This document shows positions 54,860-63,701 of a stretch of 64,000 nt of DNA, piece by piece. Below the pieces are notes generated by a model. It worked only from the letters and a program-made list of their open reading frames with translations, searched no databases and was not told the DNA's origin. Positions within the stretch are counted from its first letter, which is position 1. Every line of letters starts with the position of its first letter. The stretch is taken from assembly GCF_035918095.1 (NCBI RefSeq), contig NZ_CP109137.1, forward strand, positions 5,396,001 through 5,460,000, given 5' to 3'. Source of the stretch: Streptomyces sp. NBC_01750 (GTDB lineage: Bacteria; Actinomycetota; Actinomycetes; Streptomycetales; Streptomycetaceae). Made by a program: the position numbers and the translations under genes.

Positions 54860-55930
54860 CTACGCGGGGCGGGTCGCACCCGCGAAGGGCATCTGGTCGA
54901 TGGGCGCGATACGGACGGGGGCGCCTGGACGGGGTGCGTGGATCATCTGTCCGCCGCCGATGTAGAGGCCGACATGTGAGACACCGGAGTAGAAGAACAC
55001 CAGGTCGCCAGGGGCTAGTTGAGAGCGGGACACGCGTTCGCCGGTGCTGATCTGGGTGTAGGTGGTGCGGGGCAGCGAGACGCCGGCGGAGCGCCAGGCG
55101 GACTGCGTCAGACCGGAGCAGTCGTACGCATTCGGGCCCGTCGCACCCCAGACGTAGGGTTTGCCCAGTGCTCCGTACGCGTACGCAACGGCTTGCGCGG
55201 CACGGGGATTGGGGGCCCGGAGCGAGCCGCGGGGGCCGGCGGAGCGGTCGGCGCGGGTATCCGTCGCACCATCCACGCCGCCGTAGGAGGAGTCGTACGC
55301 CGTGCGCTGCTCGGCTGTCATCCGGTTCAGCAGACGCTCCGCGGCGGCCAGCTTCTCCTGGACGGTCGCCTTGTGCTCCGCCAACTCGGTCTGCCGGGCC
55401 CTGAGGGCACTCATCCGCTCGCCCGCCCGTGCCTTCAACTGTGCGATCTCCACCAGCTGTCGGTGTACGCCGGAGATCGCGTCCGCATGCCGCTCGCCGA
55501 CCCGCTCGGCGAGGGCGGCGCGCTCCAGATACTGGTCGGGGTCGGAAGTGAGCGCGAGCTGCAGACCGGGGTCGATACCGCCGGCGCGGTACTGGGCGGT
55601 GGCGATCGAACCGAGTGCATTCCGCGAGGTGTTGAGCCGCTCGGTCCTGCGCACTGCCTCGTCGCGCAGCGCGTCGAGTGACCCGCGCGCCTCGGCAGCA
55701 CGCTCCTTGGCCCCGTTGTACTTCTCGGTGGCTGCCTCCGCCTCCTGGTACAGCCTGTCGACCTTGGCCTTGACCTGTGCGGGGCTCAACTGGGGCTCGG
55801 CCTGCCCGGTGCCTTCCAGTGCGGTGGCGGTCGCTGCGCCGGCGAGCGCGAGGGTGGCGGCGGTACGGGCGGCGGGCCCGGTGAGGGGATGCTGCCTGGG
55901 TTTCCGGTGCGCTGCCACGACGGCGTCCAC
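54860..55930 (-). CDS. Secreted NlpC/P60 peptidoglycan endopeptidase (first copy)
   Basis: A 356-aa D-Glu-mDAP endopeptidase. A signal sequence (TAATLALAGAATATALEG) is followed by a long coiled coil (~45-215, VKAKVDRLYQEAEAATEKYN ... MTAEQ) and a C-terminal NlpC/P60 domain. Catalytic Cys is in YDCSGLTQSAW, His in VSHVGLYIGGG, plus MIHAP. GTG 55930 lies right after GGAAGGAC; GTG 55918 (VAAHRKPR) matches the paralog start better. It is a paralog of the gene at 56723-57916 but lacks its riboswitch. Confidence 0.92.
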   Translation of the reverse strand: MDAVVAAHRKPRQHPLTGPAARTAATLALAGAATATALEGTGQAEPQLSPAQVKAKVDRLYQEAEAATEKYNGAKERAAEARGSLDALRDEAVRRTERLNTSRNALGSIATAQYRAGGIDPGLQLALTSDPDQYLERAALAERVGERHADAISGVHRQLVEIAQLKARAGERMSALRARQTELAEHKATVQEKLAAAERLLNRMTAEQRTAYDSSYGGVDGATDTRADRSAGPRGSLRAPNPRAAQAVAYAYGALGKPYVWGATGPNAYDCSGLTQSAWRSAGVSLPRTTYTQISTGERVSRSQLAPGDLVFFYSGVSHVGLYIGGGQMIHAPRPGAPVRIAPIDQMPFAGATRPA

Positions 55931-56263
55931 GTCCTTCCGTTCCCTGCCGGTCCGAGTCGGAGTCCGACGGCGGACCGCACAGGGGGAGCGGCCCGCCGCC
56001 GGATCCCTCGGCGGTGGTGACCGGCGGCCGCCCGGGAGCTCGGCAGCGGTGGAAAGTCGGTCACCTGAGGGAGGACGCTAAACGTGGCGGTCACGGCGAA
56101 GAGGCGTAAGGACCGATATTGGCCAAAGGTGGACACGAGCGTGCGCCTTGTGAGAGCCCTGCTCATGGTGCCGGACCGCATTCCCCTACCGGTGTGACCG
56201 ATGAGGCGAACGAGGCCTACCTGCCCGGCGGGTGGTGGTATGGGGACGGTTAGGCTCCGCCTC
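55931..56263. promoter_or_regulatory. Divergent promoter region
   Basis: 333 bp between the NlpC/P60 gene and the small membrane protein gene. GC-rich short inverted repeats (GTCGGACTCCGAC) and TTTAGCGT on the minus strand are seen. There is no ydaO-like fold and no gene. Confidence 0.4.
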
Positions 56264-56617
56264 ATGGACGTACTCATCAATGTCTTTGTCGCCCTTCACA
56301 TCATCGGCATCGCGTCGCTGCTCGGCGGCTTCCTCACTCAGATGAAGGCGATGGGCGCGGGAGAGGCGCGCTTCATCCCGGCGATGCTGCACGGCGCGCT
56401 GACGATGCTGGTCACGGGCGTGGTGCTGGTGGGCCTGAACCAGGCCGACGACCAGCCGGTGAACAACCTCAAGATCGGCATCAAGATGGCGGTGCTGATC
56501 GTGATCCTGGGCCTGGTGTATGTGAAGCGGGACGAGGAGAGGGTGGACAAGGCGATGTTCGGGGCGGTGGGCGGACTGACGGTCGTGAACATCTTCATCG
56601 CCACGCTCTGGACGTGA
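56264..56617 (+). CDS. Small integral membrane protein (hypothetical)
   Basis: A 117-aa protein with four membrane helices (VLINVFVALHIIGIASLLGG, LHGALTMLVTGVVLVGL, IGIKMAVLIVILGLVYV, GAVGGLTVVNIFIATLW). It starts at ATG 56264. A short leader is likely, because TTAGGCT lies just 14 bp before the start. Function unknown; similar proteins are common in Streptomyces. Confidence 0.85.
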   Translation: MDVLINVFVALHIIGIASLLGGFLTQMKAMGAGEARFIPAMLHGALTMLVTGVVLVGLNQADDQPVNNLKIGIKMAVLIVILGLVYVKRDEERVDKAMFGAVGGLTVVNIFIATLWT

Positions 56618-56680
56618 GAGCGCCGCTTCTGATGTGAGAGCATCGCTCCCGATGTGAGAGCGGCGCTTTCCGTACGTGAC

Positions 56681-56710
56681 AACGCCCGGGCGCGGTCGGG
56701 CCCGGGCGTT
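56681..56710. terminator. Bidirectional terminator
   Basis: A perfect 11-bp stem AACGCCCGGGC / GCCCGGGCGTT with an 8-nt loop between convergent genes. Confidence 0.88.
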
Positions 56711-56722
56711 CCACTTGGTCCG

Positions 56723-57916
56723 CTATGCCGGACGCACGCTGCCGTAGATCGGCATGTAGTAGATCGACTCCTCGCGGACGTTCGCGCCGGGCTTGGGCGC
56801 GTGGATCATCTTGCCGTCGCCGATGTAGATGCCGACGTGGCTGATGTCGTCGTAGAAGAAGACCAGGTCACCCGGGAGCAGATCCTTCGTCGCGACCCGC
56901 GTGCCGACCTTCACCTGGTCCCAGGTGGTGCGCGGCAGATCCACGCCGGCCGCCTTCCAGGCGGCCTGGGTCAGTCCCGAGCAGTCGTACGAGCTCGGGC
57001 CCGTCGCGCCCCAGACATACGGCTTGCCCAGCTGCGAACGGGCGAACGACAGGACCTTGTCGGCCTTGGCCGCGTACCTGCTGTCGGCGGTGCCGGATCC
57101 CGTGCCCGCGCTTGCGCCCGTACCCGTGCCCGGCTGCTGCTCCTGCTCCTGGCGCTTTCGTTCCGCCTCCGCGTCGGCGCGGGCCTGCGCCTCCTCCTTG
57201 GCCTTGGCCTCGGCCTTGCGGCGGGCCGCTTCCTCCTTCTCGCGCTCGATCGCCGCGAGCCGCGCCTTCTCCTCGGCGGTGAGCTTCGACAGCAGCGAAC
57301 GCGCCTCGCTCAGCTTCGCCTGGACTTCCCGCTTGCTGGTGCGCAGCGCCTGCTGGGAGTCCGTGAGCGACTCGAGGCTCTTCGTCGCCTCCGCCCGCTG
57401 CTTGGCCGCCGCGGCCCGCTGGGTCTCGTAGTCGTCGATGACGGTGCGCTGACGGTCGGTCATCCGGTCCATCAGCTGGGTCTGGTCGAAGTACGCCTGG
57501 GGGCTGTCCGCGAGCAGCAGCGCCGCGGTCGGGGTGACCGCGCCCGTCCGGTACTGCGCGGCCGCGTAGTTGCCCAGGGTGCGCCGGGACTCGTTCAGCT
57601 TGTCGGTGCGCTTCGCGGCGTCGTCGAGCAGCTGGTCGACCTCGCGCCGCTTCTCGTCGGTGGATTCCTTGGCCTTGTTGTACTTCTCGGTCGCGCTTCC
57701 GGCCTGCCGGTACAGGTCGTCGACCTTCTTCTGCACCTCTTCGACGGAGGGCTTCGGCTCGGCGGGCGCGGCGTTGGCGCTCTGCGTCGACAACAGGGTG
57801 ACGGAGGCGAGGGCAGCCGTCGTGAACCCGACGGCGGGGGAGTTGGCGCGTAGACCTGCCATTCCGGCAATTCCGGTACGGGCACGCGGTTTGCGATGCG
57901 ACGCCAAGGCCGGCAT
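56723..57916 (-). CDS. Secreted NlpC/P60 peptidoglycan endopeptidase (second copy)
   Basis: A 397-aa paralog of the 54860 gene with the same layout. A signal sequence (AGLRANSPAVGFTTAALASV region) is followed by a long coiled coil with Lys/Ala/Glu-rich segment (AAIEREKEEAARRKAEAKAK) and the catalytic domain: Cys in YDCSGLTQAAWKAAG, His in ISHVGIYIGDGK. ATG 57916 abuts AAGGAG, so TTG 57907 (MASHRKPR), 9 bp beyond that site, may be the real start. It is controlled by a c-di-AMP riboswitch. Confidence 0.93.
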   Translation of the reverse strand: MPALASHRKPRARTGIAGMAGLRANSPAVGFTTAALASVTLLSTQSANAAPAEPKPSVEEVQKKVDDLYRQAGSATEKYNKAKESTDEKRREVDQLLDDAAKRTDKLNESRRTLGNYAAAQYRTGAVTPTAALLLADSPQAYFDQTQLMDRMTDRQRTVIDDYETQRAAAAKQRAEATKSLESLTDSQQALRTSKREVQAKLSEARSLLSKLTAEEKARLAAIEREKEEAARRKAEAKAKEEAQARADAEAERKRQEQEQQPGTGTGASAGTGSGTADSRYAAKADKVLSFARSQLGKPYVWGATGPSSYDCSGLTQAAWKAAGVDLPRTTWDQVKVGTRVATKDLLPGDLVFFYDDISHVGIYIGDGKMIHAPKPGANVREESIYYMPIYGSVRPA

Positions 57917-57929
57917 CTCCTTCTTCCGT

Positions 57930-58080
57930 GGACCGCCTACCGGGTTAGCTGTCGGGTTCGGGCGGAACGGAAGATCGCCCTACGGACCGAGAAAGACAGG
58001 TCCGATTCACCCCGGTTGTGCATGGTGGGTCCCCGGTTCCGAACTCCCGTGAAGGAAGTCCGAATTCGGCGCAGGCCGCC
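57930..58080 (-). promoter_or_regulatory. ydaO/yuaA c-di-AMP riboswitch
   Basis: On the minus strand the conserved blocks appear in order: GAACCGGGGACCCACCA, ACCGGGGTGAATCGG, GTAGGGCGATCTTCC and CAGCTAACCCGGTAGGCGG. The ribosome site of the NlpC/P60 gene follows at once. This is the known ydaO pattern for cell-wall hydrolase genes in actinomycetes, switched off by c-di-AMP. The rest of the gap up to 58367 holds the promoters of this gene and of pcrA. Confidence 0.88.
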
Positions 58081-58367
58081 CGATTCGGCGTGAGTCGCCA
58101 GGGGGGTACGGGCCGCCTGATCGAGCACGGTAGCCAACTCGTGTGGCTGCTGTGAAGGTTGATGTTCGATATGTCCGATACATTTTCGTGACCTTGGCGA
58201 CTGAGTGGGGAGTCGCCCAGGGGCCGGCGCCGTGCGACATCGCAGCGGAGTGGCCCGGTCGCGCTGTGTCGCCGGTGTTGCCGCGAAGTCGCTGCCCAGA
58301 TCGCCGCCGGAGTCGTATCCCGATGCGGCCGCGGGCTGTCACTGCGGCGGCCTAGACTCGTAGAGCG

Positions 58368-60839
58368 ATGAGCAGCCTCTTTGACGACAGCTTCCTGGCG
58401 GACCTCCAGCCCAGCGCGGAGCAGCACCCGCCACCGCCCGAGGACTCGGCCCCGGAGGAGATCCCGGACGATCTCTTCCAGGGTGCGTTCGACGTGCCTC
58501 CGGCCCGGGACCCGTACTACCGCGACGGCGCCCCGCGCACCGTCGTGGATCCTGCCGCCCTGCTCGAGGGGCTGAACGAGCAGCAGCGTGCCGCCGTCGT
58601 GCACACCGGGTCGCCGCTGCTCATCGTGGCAGGGGCGGGGTCCGGCAAGACCCGGGTGCTGACCCACCGGATCGCACATCTGCTGGGGACCCGCAGTGTG
58701 CACCCCGGCCAGATACTGGCGATCACCTTCACCAACAAGGCCGCCGGCGAGATGAAGGAACGCGTCGAGCAGCTCGTCGGCCCGCGCGCCAACGCCATGT
58801 GGGTCATGACCTTCCACAGCGCGTGCGTCCGCATCCTGCGCCGGGAGTCCAAGAGGCTCGGCTTCACCTCGTCGTTCTCGATCTACGACGCCGCCGACTC
58901 CAAGCGCCTGATGGCACTGGTCTGCCGCGATCTGGACCTCGACCCGAAGAAGTTCCCGCCGAAGTCCTTCAGCGCGAAGATCTCGAACCTGAAGAACGAG
59001 CTGATCGACGAGGAGACCTTCGCCGACCAGGCTGCTGGGGGTACCTCCCAGGACGGAGGCGCTGGGGGAGGTTTTGAGAAGACGCTCGCCGAGGCCTACC
59101 GCATGTACCAGGCAAGGCTGCGCGAGGCCAATGCCCTGGACTTCGACGACATCATCATGACCACCGTCCACCTCCTCCAGGCCTTCCCTGATGTCGCCGA
59201 GCACTACCAGCGGCGCTTCCGGCACGTGATGGTGGACGAGTACCAGGACACCAATCACGCTCAGTACACGCTCGTACGCGAGCTGGTGGGGACGGGTCAC
59301 GAGGACCTGCCGCCGGCCGAGCTCTGCGTCGTCGGCGACGCCGACCAGTCGATCTACGCCTTCCGCGGCGCGACCATCCGTAACATCCTCCAGTTCGAGG
59401 AGGACTACCCCGACGCGACGACGATCCTGCTCGAACAGAACTACCGCTCGACGCAGACGATCCTCTCCGCCGCCAACGCCGTCATCGAGCGGAACGAAAG
59501 CCGCCGGCCCAAGAACCTGTGGACGAACGCCGGCGCCGGCGCGCAGATCACCGGCTATGTCGCGGACACCGAGCACGACGAGGCGCAGTTCGTTGCCGAC
59601 GAGATCGACAGGCTGACGGACGCGGGCGACGCGAAGGCCGGCGACGTCGCCGTCTTCTACCGTACGAACGCCCAGTCCCGTGTCTTCGAGGAGATCTTCA
59701 TCCGGGTCGGGCTGCCGTACAAGGTCGTCGGCGGAGTGCGCTTCTACGAGCGCAAGGAGGTCCGGGACGTCCTCGCGTATCTGCGGGTCCTCGCCAACCC
59801 CGAGGACAATGTTCCGCTGCGCCGGATCATCAATGTCCCCAAGCGGGGTATCGGCGACCGCGCGGAGGCGATGATCGACGCGCTCGCGCTGCGCGAGAAG
59901 ATCACTTTCCCGCAGGCGCTGCGCCGCGTGGACGAGGCGTACGGCATGGCGGCCCGCTCCGCCAACGCCGTCAAGCGCTTCAACGTGCTCATGGAGGAGC
60001 TGCGTACGGTTGTCGACTCGGGCGCGGGTCCGGCGGTGGTGCTGGAGGCGGTCCTCGAGCGGACCGGATATCTCGCCGAACTGCAGGCGTCCACCGACCC
60101 GCAGGACGAGACCCGTATCGAGAACCTTCAGGAACTGGCCGCCGTGGCGCTCGAGTTCGAGCAGGAGCGCGGCGAGGAGGACGGCGCGGGCACACTCGCC
60201 GAGTTCTTGGAGAAGGTGGCTCTCGTCGCCGACTCCGACCAGATCCCGGACGAGGACGAGGAGGGGGCCGGTGTCATCACGCTGATGACGCTGCACACTG
60301 CCAAGGGCCTCGAATTCCCGGTGGTGTTCCTGACCGGCATGGAGGACGGCGTCTTCCCGCACATGCGCGCCCTCGGCCAGGCGAAGGAGCTGGAGGAGGA
60401 GCGGCGGCTGGCGTACGTCGGAATTACGCGCGCCCGCGAGCGTCTCTATCTGACACGGTCGTCGATGCGCAGTGCGTGGGGTCAGCCCTCGTACAACCCG
60501 CCGTCGCGGTTCCTGGAGGAGATCCCGGGCCGCCACCTGGAGTGGAAGCGGACGGGCCCGATGGCCGCGGCCGCCGGTCCGACGTCCGGCATCGCCTCGT
60601 CGCTGTCGTCGTCGCGCTCGCGGTCGGGCGGCGGTGCTTCGGGATTCGCCACGCGGCGTACGAGCGACAAGCCGGTGATCGCGCTGGTGGTCGGCGACAG
60701 GGTCACGCACGACCAGTTCGGTCTGGGGACCGTGGTGGAGGTGAGGGGCTCGGGCGCGGACGCACAGGCGACGATCGACTTCGGGGACACCAAGCCGAAG
60801 CGGCTGCTTCTGCGGTACGCGCCGGTCGAGAAGCTGTAG
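58368..60839 (+). CDS. pcrA: ATP-dependent DNA helicase PcrA/UvrD
   Basis: An 823-aa SF1A 3'-5' helicase for repair and replication restart. Motif I GAGSGKTRVLTHRI near residue 87, Ia FTNKAAGEMKERV, II VDEYQDTN, III GDADQSIYAFRGA, IV YRS, V TLHTAKGLEFPVVF and VI YVGITRARERLYLT are all present. The C-terminus is the Tudor-like RNAP-binding tail (GDRVTHDQFGLGTVVEVRG). A Gly-rich insertion (AAGGTSQDGGAGGGFEK, ~222-236) comes from a short GGGGGTACCTCCC-type repeat within the gene. The start ATG lies just after a TAGACT -10-like box, so it is probably near-leaderless. Confidence 0.95.
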   Translation: MSSLFDDSFLADLQPSAEQHPPPPEDSAPEEIPDDLFQGAFDVPPARDPYYRDGAPRTVVDPAALLEGLNEQQRAAVVHTGSPLLIVAGAGSGKTRVLTHRIAHLLGTRSVHPGQILAITFTNKAAGEMKERVEQLVGPRANAMWVMTFHSACVRILRRESKRLGFTSSFSIYDAADSKRLMALVCRDLDLDPKKFPPKSFSAKISNLKNELIDEETFADQAAGGTSQDGGAGGGFEKTLAEAYRMYQARLREANALDFDDIIMTTVHLLQAFPDVAEHYQRRFRHVMVDEYQDTNHAQYTLVRELVGTGHEDLPPAELCVVGDADQSIYAFRGATIRNILQFEEDYPDATTILLEQNYRSTQTILSAANAVIERNESRRPKNLWTNAGAGAQITGYVADTEHDEAQFVADEIDRLTDAGDAKAGDVAVFYRTNAQSRVFEEIFIRVGLPYKVVGGVRFYERKEVRDVLAYLRVLANPEDNVPLRRIINVPKRGIGDRAEAMIDALALREKITFPQALRRVDEAYGMAARSANAVKRFNVLMEELRTVVDSGAGPAVVLEAVLERTGYLAELQASTDPQDETRIENLQELAAVALEFEQERGEEDGAGTLAEFLEKVALVADSDQIPDEDEEGAGVITLMTLHTAKGLEFPVVFLTGMEDGVFPHMRALGQAKELEEERRLAYVGITRARERLYLTRSSMRSAWGQPSYNPPSRFLEEIPGRHLEWKRTGPMAAAAGPTSGIASSLSSSRSRSGGGASGFATRRTSDKPVIALVVGDRVTHDQFGLGTVVEVRGSGADAQATIDFGDTKPKRLLLRYAPVEKL
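59030..59072 (+). repeat. GC-rich inverted-repeat insertion within pcrA
   Basis: GCTGGGGGTACCTCCCAG followed by GGCGCTGGGGGAGG. Such TGGGGG/CCTCCC strings recur in Streptomyces genomes. Here it adds a Gly-rich in-frame segment to the helicase without breaking it. Confidence 0.55.
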
Positions 60840-60897
60840 CCGGCTTCGGCGTTACGTCGGTGGTCGCTTCGGCTGAGTCGCCGTTACGACGCACTGG

Positions 60898-60961
60898 CGT
60901 TACGCCGCGCTGTTGTTGCGTCGCTCCCTCGTTACGCCGCGCTTTTGCTACGTCGCGCTGT
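60898..60961. repeat. Two ~32-bp direct repeats after pcrA
   Basis: Units starting CGTTACGCCGCGCTNTTG at 60898 and 60930, with a partial third (TTGTTACGTCG). They are non-coding, between convergent genes. Confidence 0.7.
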
Positions 60962-60963
60962 TG

Positions 60964-62580
60964 TTACGTCGGGTCGAGGCCGTGGCTGCGAAGCCACGGC
61001 AGCGGGTCGATCGCCGAGCCGCCGCCCGGCCGGACCTCGAAGTGGAGGTGCGGTCCGGTGGAGTTGCCGGAGTTGCCCGAGTATGCGATGACGTCACCGG
61101 CCTTGACTGATCCGGAGCGGATCTTGGTGCTGCTGAGGTGGCAGTACCAGGTCTCGGTGCCGTCGGGTGCGGTGACGATGGCCATGTTGCCGTAGGCGCT
61201 GTTCCACTGCGTACGAACGGTGCCGTCGGTCGCGGCCATCACCTCGGTGCCGTACGACACCGGGAAGTCGATGCCGGTGTGCACGGACATCCAGTTGACG
61301 CCGGCCTGGCCGTAGTACGCGCTCAGGCCCTGACGTTCCACCGGCAGTACGAACTTGGGGCGCATGGCCTCGCGGCGCTTGGCCTCGTCCTCGCGCTTCT
61401 TCTTCTCCGCCTCCTGGCGCGCCTTGAGATCGAGGCGTTCCTGGGTGCGCGACGCACGGTCGCCGAAGTCGCGGGCGTCGGCGCTGAGAGCGGCGAGCTG
61501 CGTGTCCATCTTGTTGTTGGCGGCGACGGGCTTCACTGAGGCCGGATCGGCGGCCGCCAGACTGGTCGTGTCCTTGGTGTCGCTGTCGCTGCCGGCGAGG
61601 CCGCCGACGGAGGCGGCAGCGATACCGGCGACGCCCATGACGCAGGCGGAGGGCACGGCGACAGTGAGGAGCGCCGAGCGCTTGGCGGGGGTACGGCGGC
61701 GGCCTCGGCTTCCGCCGGAACGGCGGACCGGGCGGGGCGTGACGGGTGCGACGGGGGTGAGGGCTTCCGGCTCGAACTCGCCCTCGGGGTCGAGTTCGGC
61801 TGCGGGCTCGGCCTCGGTGTCGAACTCCGTCTCGAACTCGAACTCGGCGTCGATGCCGGTGTCGGCCTCGTCGGCGGTGCCGTGCTGAGGCTCCGGCTGG
61901 AAGTGGGCCTCGGCCTGGAGGTCCGGCTGGTACTCGGCCTGGAGGTCCGGCTGGTACTCGGCCGGGCTGTCGTAGCCGGTCTCGTATCCGGCGTCGACCG
62001 TGAACTCGGGCGCCGGGCTGAACTCCTGCTCCGGCGTGAACTGTTGTGGTACGTGGGCCTCCGCGCCCGTGTTCCAGGCGGTGGCGTCGTACGAGCCGGT
62101 ATCGAAGGCGGGCGCCGCCCACTGTCCGGTCGCGTCGTAAGCGAAGGTGGCCGCGGCGGTCTCGTACTGACCGGTCTGCGCGGTCTGGTTCCAGGCGCCG
62201 GCGTCCCACTGGCCGGTGGCGTCGTACTCACCCGCCGTGTCGTACTGACCGGTGGTTTCGTACTGGCCGGTGGTGTCGTGCTGCCCGGCCGTACCCCATT
62301 GGCCCGTGGTGTCGTACTGGCCGGTGGTGTCGTACTGACCCGTCATGTCGTACTGCGGGAATTGCTGCGTCTGCTGAGGCTGTTGTGCCTGCTGCGTGGC
62401 GTAGACGTCGTAGCCGGCGGTCTGATGAGACCCGGTGTTCCATTGGCTGCTGTCGTGCTGACCGCTGTGGCCCGCCTCGTAACTGCCCGGAAGGGCGCCG
62501 AAGAGGGGATCGGCGTCGAAGCTGCCAGTGGAGTACTCGTCGTATCCGACGTACCCGGCGTGGGCGTGCTGGTCGTTCAC
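60964..62580 (-). CDS. M23 family metallopeptidase with repetitive N-terminus
   Basis: A 538-aa membrane-anchored peptidoglycan hydrolase. Residues ~1-180 are Tyr/Gln/Gly/Thr-rich with repeated YDTTGQ / YETTGQ hexamer-like units and YQPDLQAE repeats. A basic stretch, one membrane helix (AVPSACVMGVAGIAAASVGGL) and a coiled coil (ERLDLKARQEAEKKKREDEA) follow. The C-terminal M23 (LytM) domain has Zn ligands in HTGIDFP, YCHLSS and GPHLHFEV. I chose GTG 62580 after GAGAGAAG; an upstream ATG extends the frame without likeness. Confidence 0.92.
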   Translation of the reverse strand: MNDQHAHAGYVGYDEYSTGSFDADPLFGALPGSYEAGHSGQHDSSQWNTGSHQTAGYDVYATQQAQQPQQTQQFPQYDMTGQYDTTGQYDTTGQWGTAGQHDTTGQYETTGQYDTAGEYDATGQWDAGAWNQTAQTGQYETAAATFAYDATGQWAAPAFDTGSYDATAWNTGAEAHVPQQFTPEQEFSPAPEFTVDAGYETGYDSPAEYQPDLQAEYQPDLQAEAHFQPEPQHGTADEADTGIDAEFEFETEFDTEAEPAAELDPEGEFEPEALTPVAPVTPRPVRRSGGSRGRRRTPAKRSALLTVAVPSACVMGVAGIAAASVGGLAGSDSDTKDTTSLAAADPASVKPVAANNKMDTQLAALSADARDFGDRASRTQERLDLKARQEAEKKKREDEAKRREAMRPKFVLPVERQGLSAYYGQAGVNWMSVHTGIDFPVSYGTEVMAATDGTVRTQWNSAYGNMAIVTAPDGTETWYCHLSSTKIRSGSVKAGDVIAYSGNSGNSTGPHLHFEVRPGGGSAIDPLPWLRSHGLDPT

Positions 62581-62828
62581 CAACTTCTCTCTCGCCTCGG
62601 CAGCAGGACCTGGTTTCCGGGGCCCGGGAGAGCGGGGGAGCCCCAGAGGGAAAGCAGTGGCGCGACTGTACCCGGCGGTATGCGACGGCGACAATCTTCG
62701 GCAGGTTTTAGGCAATCAGGAAACGGGCATTCGGCCGTCTTTCGGGGGACTGCGGGCACAGCTTTGGCCCTACGTTCGAAAAGTGTTCGACATTGGCTGT
62801 CCGGCCGGACGCTGAATCGGGCGCCGAA

Positions 62829-63701
62829 TCAGGCGACGGAGGCGGCTCCCGAAGTGCCTGCCGCCGACTCGCTCGATTCGAGCGCCTGGCGGATTCCGGT
62901 CGCGACGGCGGAGTGGACGGGAAGGGCGAGATGCCCGATTCCGCTGACGCGCACGTTCTGCGCGATGAGGTCCGGGTGGTCGATGCAGGCCGTCTCGACC
63001 GGGACCATCACCTGGTCGAGGTCGCTCCAGAAGCTGACGAACCGGGTACGGCAACCTGGTGCGGGCGCGCGCAGCTCCTCGAGCACGGCGGATCCCGGAC
63101 GCATCTGGCGAACTATGGGATGCGCGCTCGCGAGCGGGGCGACGGTGGTGCCCGAGTGCGGAGTGCCGAGCGTGACCAGGGTGCGTACCCGCTGGTCACC
63201 GCCGAGGCACTGCACGTAGTAGCGGGCGATCAGGCCGCCGAGGCTGTGCCCGACGATATCGACCTCGCGGTGTCCCGTACGTGCGCAGATCTCCTCTATG
63301 TGCCGGCCGAGCAGATCGGCGGCGGCGCGGATGTCGCACGTCAGAGGGGAGTAGTTGAGGCACTCGAGATGGCGCCAGCCGTGCCGGGCGAGGGAGCGGC
63401 GGAGCAGGACGAAGACGGAGCGGTTGTCGACGAAACCGTGGAGCAGGACGGCGGGCGGGTGCGACAGGCCCGTGCCGGTCGGCAGGGTCGCGGTGTGGGG
63501 CGGAAGCTCGGCGCTACTCGGTCCGGGGTGGTCGGAGGCGGGGCGGTCGGGGGTGCGGCGCTCCGGGGTGAGGCCGGAAGGGTAGAGGAGCAGATGCCCG
63601 GCGAGGATCGCCAGCTCGAGGGCGGTGGCCCGCAGCAGCGCGGCCGAGATCCTTAGGTGTCGCACGGAGCGCAGACACAGCGGAAAGGGCAAGACCTTCA
63701 T
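62829..63701 (-). CDS. Secreted or membrane-bound triacylglycerol lipase-like alpha/beta hydrolase
   Basis: A 290-aa hydrolase. It has an N-terminal hydrophobic stretch (LLRATALELAILAGHLLLYP) as signal/anchor and a Pro-rich linker. The core shows oxyanion HGFVDNRSVF, nucleophile Ser in DIVGHSLGGLIARYYVQ, an Asp and His near GIGHLALPVHSAV. The pattern is that of bacterial class 2-like lipases. The start is ATG 63701 with GGGAGG 7 bp upstream. The next 299 bp contain no gene. Confidence 0.9.
   Translation of the reverse strand: MKVLPFPLCLRSVRHLRISAALLRATALELAILAGHLLLYPSGLTPERRTPDRPASDHPGPSSAELPPHTATLPTGTGLSHPPAVLLHGFVDNRSVFVLLRRSLARHGWRHLECLNYSPLTCDIRAAADLLGRHIEEICARTGHREVDIVGHSLGGLIARYYVQCLGGDQRVRTLVTLGTPHSGTTVAPLASAHPIVRQMRPGSAVLEELRAPAPGCRTRFVSFWSDLDQVMVPVETACIDHPDLIAQNVRVSGIGHLALPVHSAVATGIRQALESSESAAGTSGAASVA

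Noticed and set aside
55931..56263. Second ydaO riboswitch before the first NlpC/P60 gene
   Set aside because: None of the conserved GGGGTGAATCG or GCTAACCCGGTAGGCGG blocks is present.
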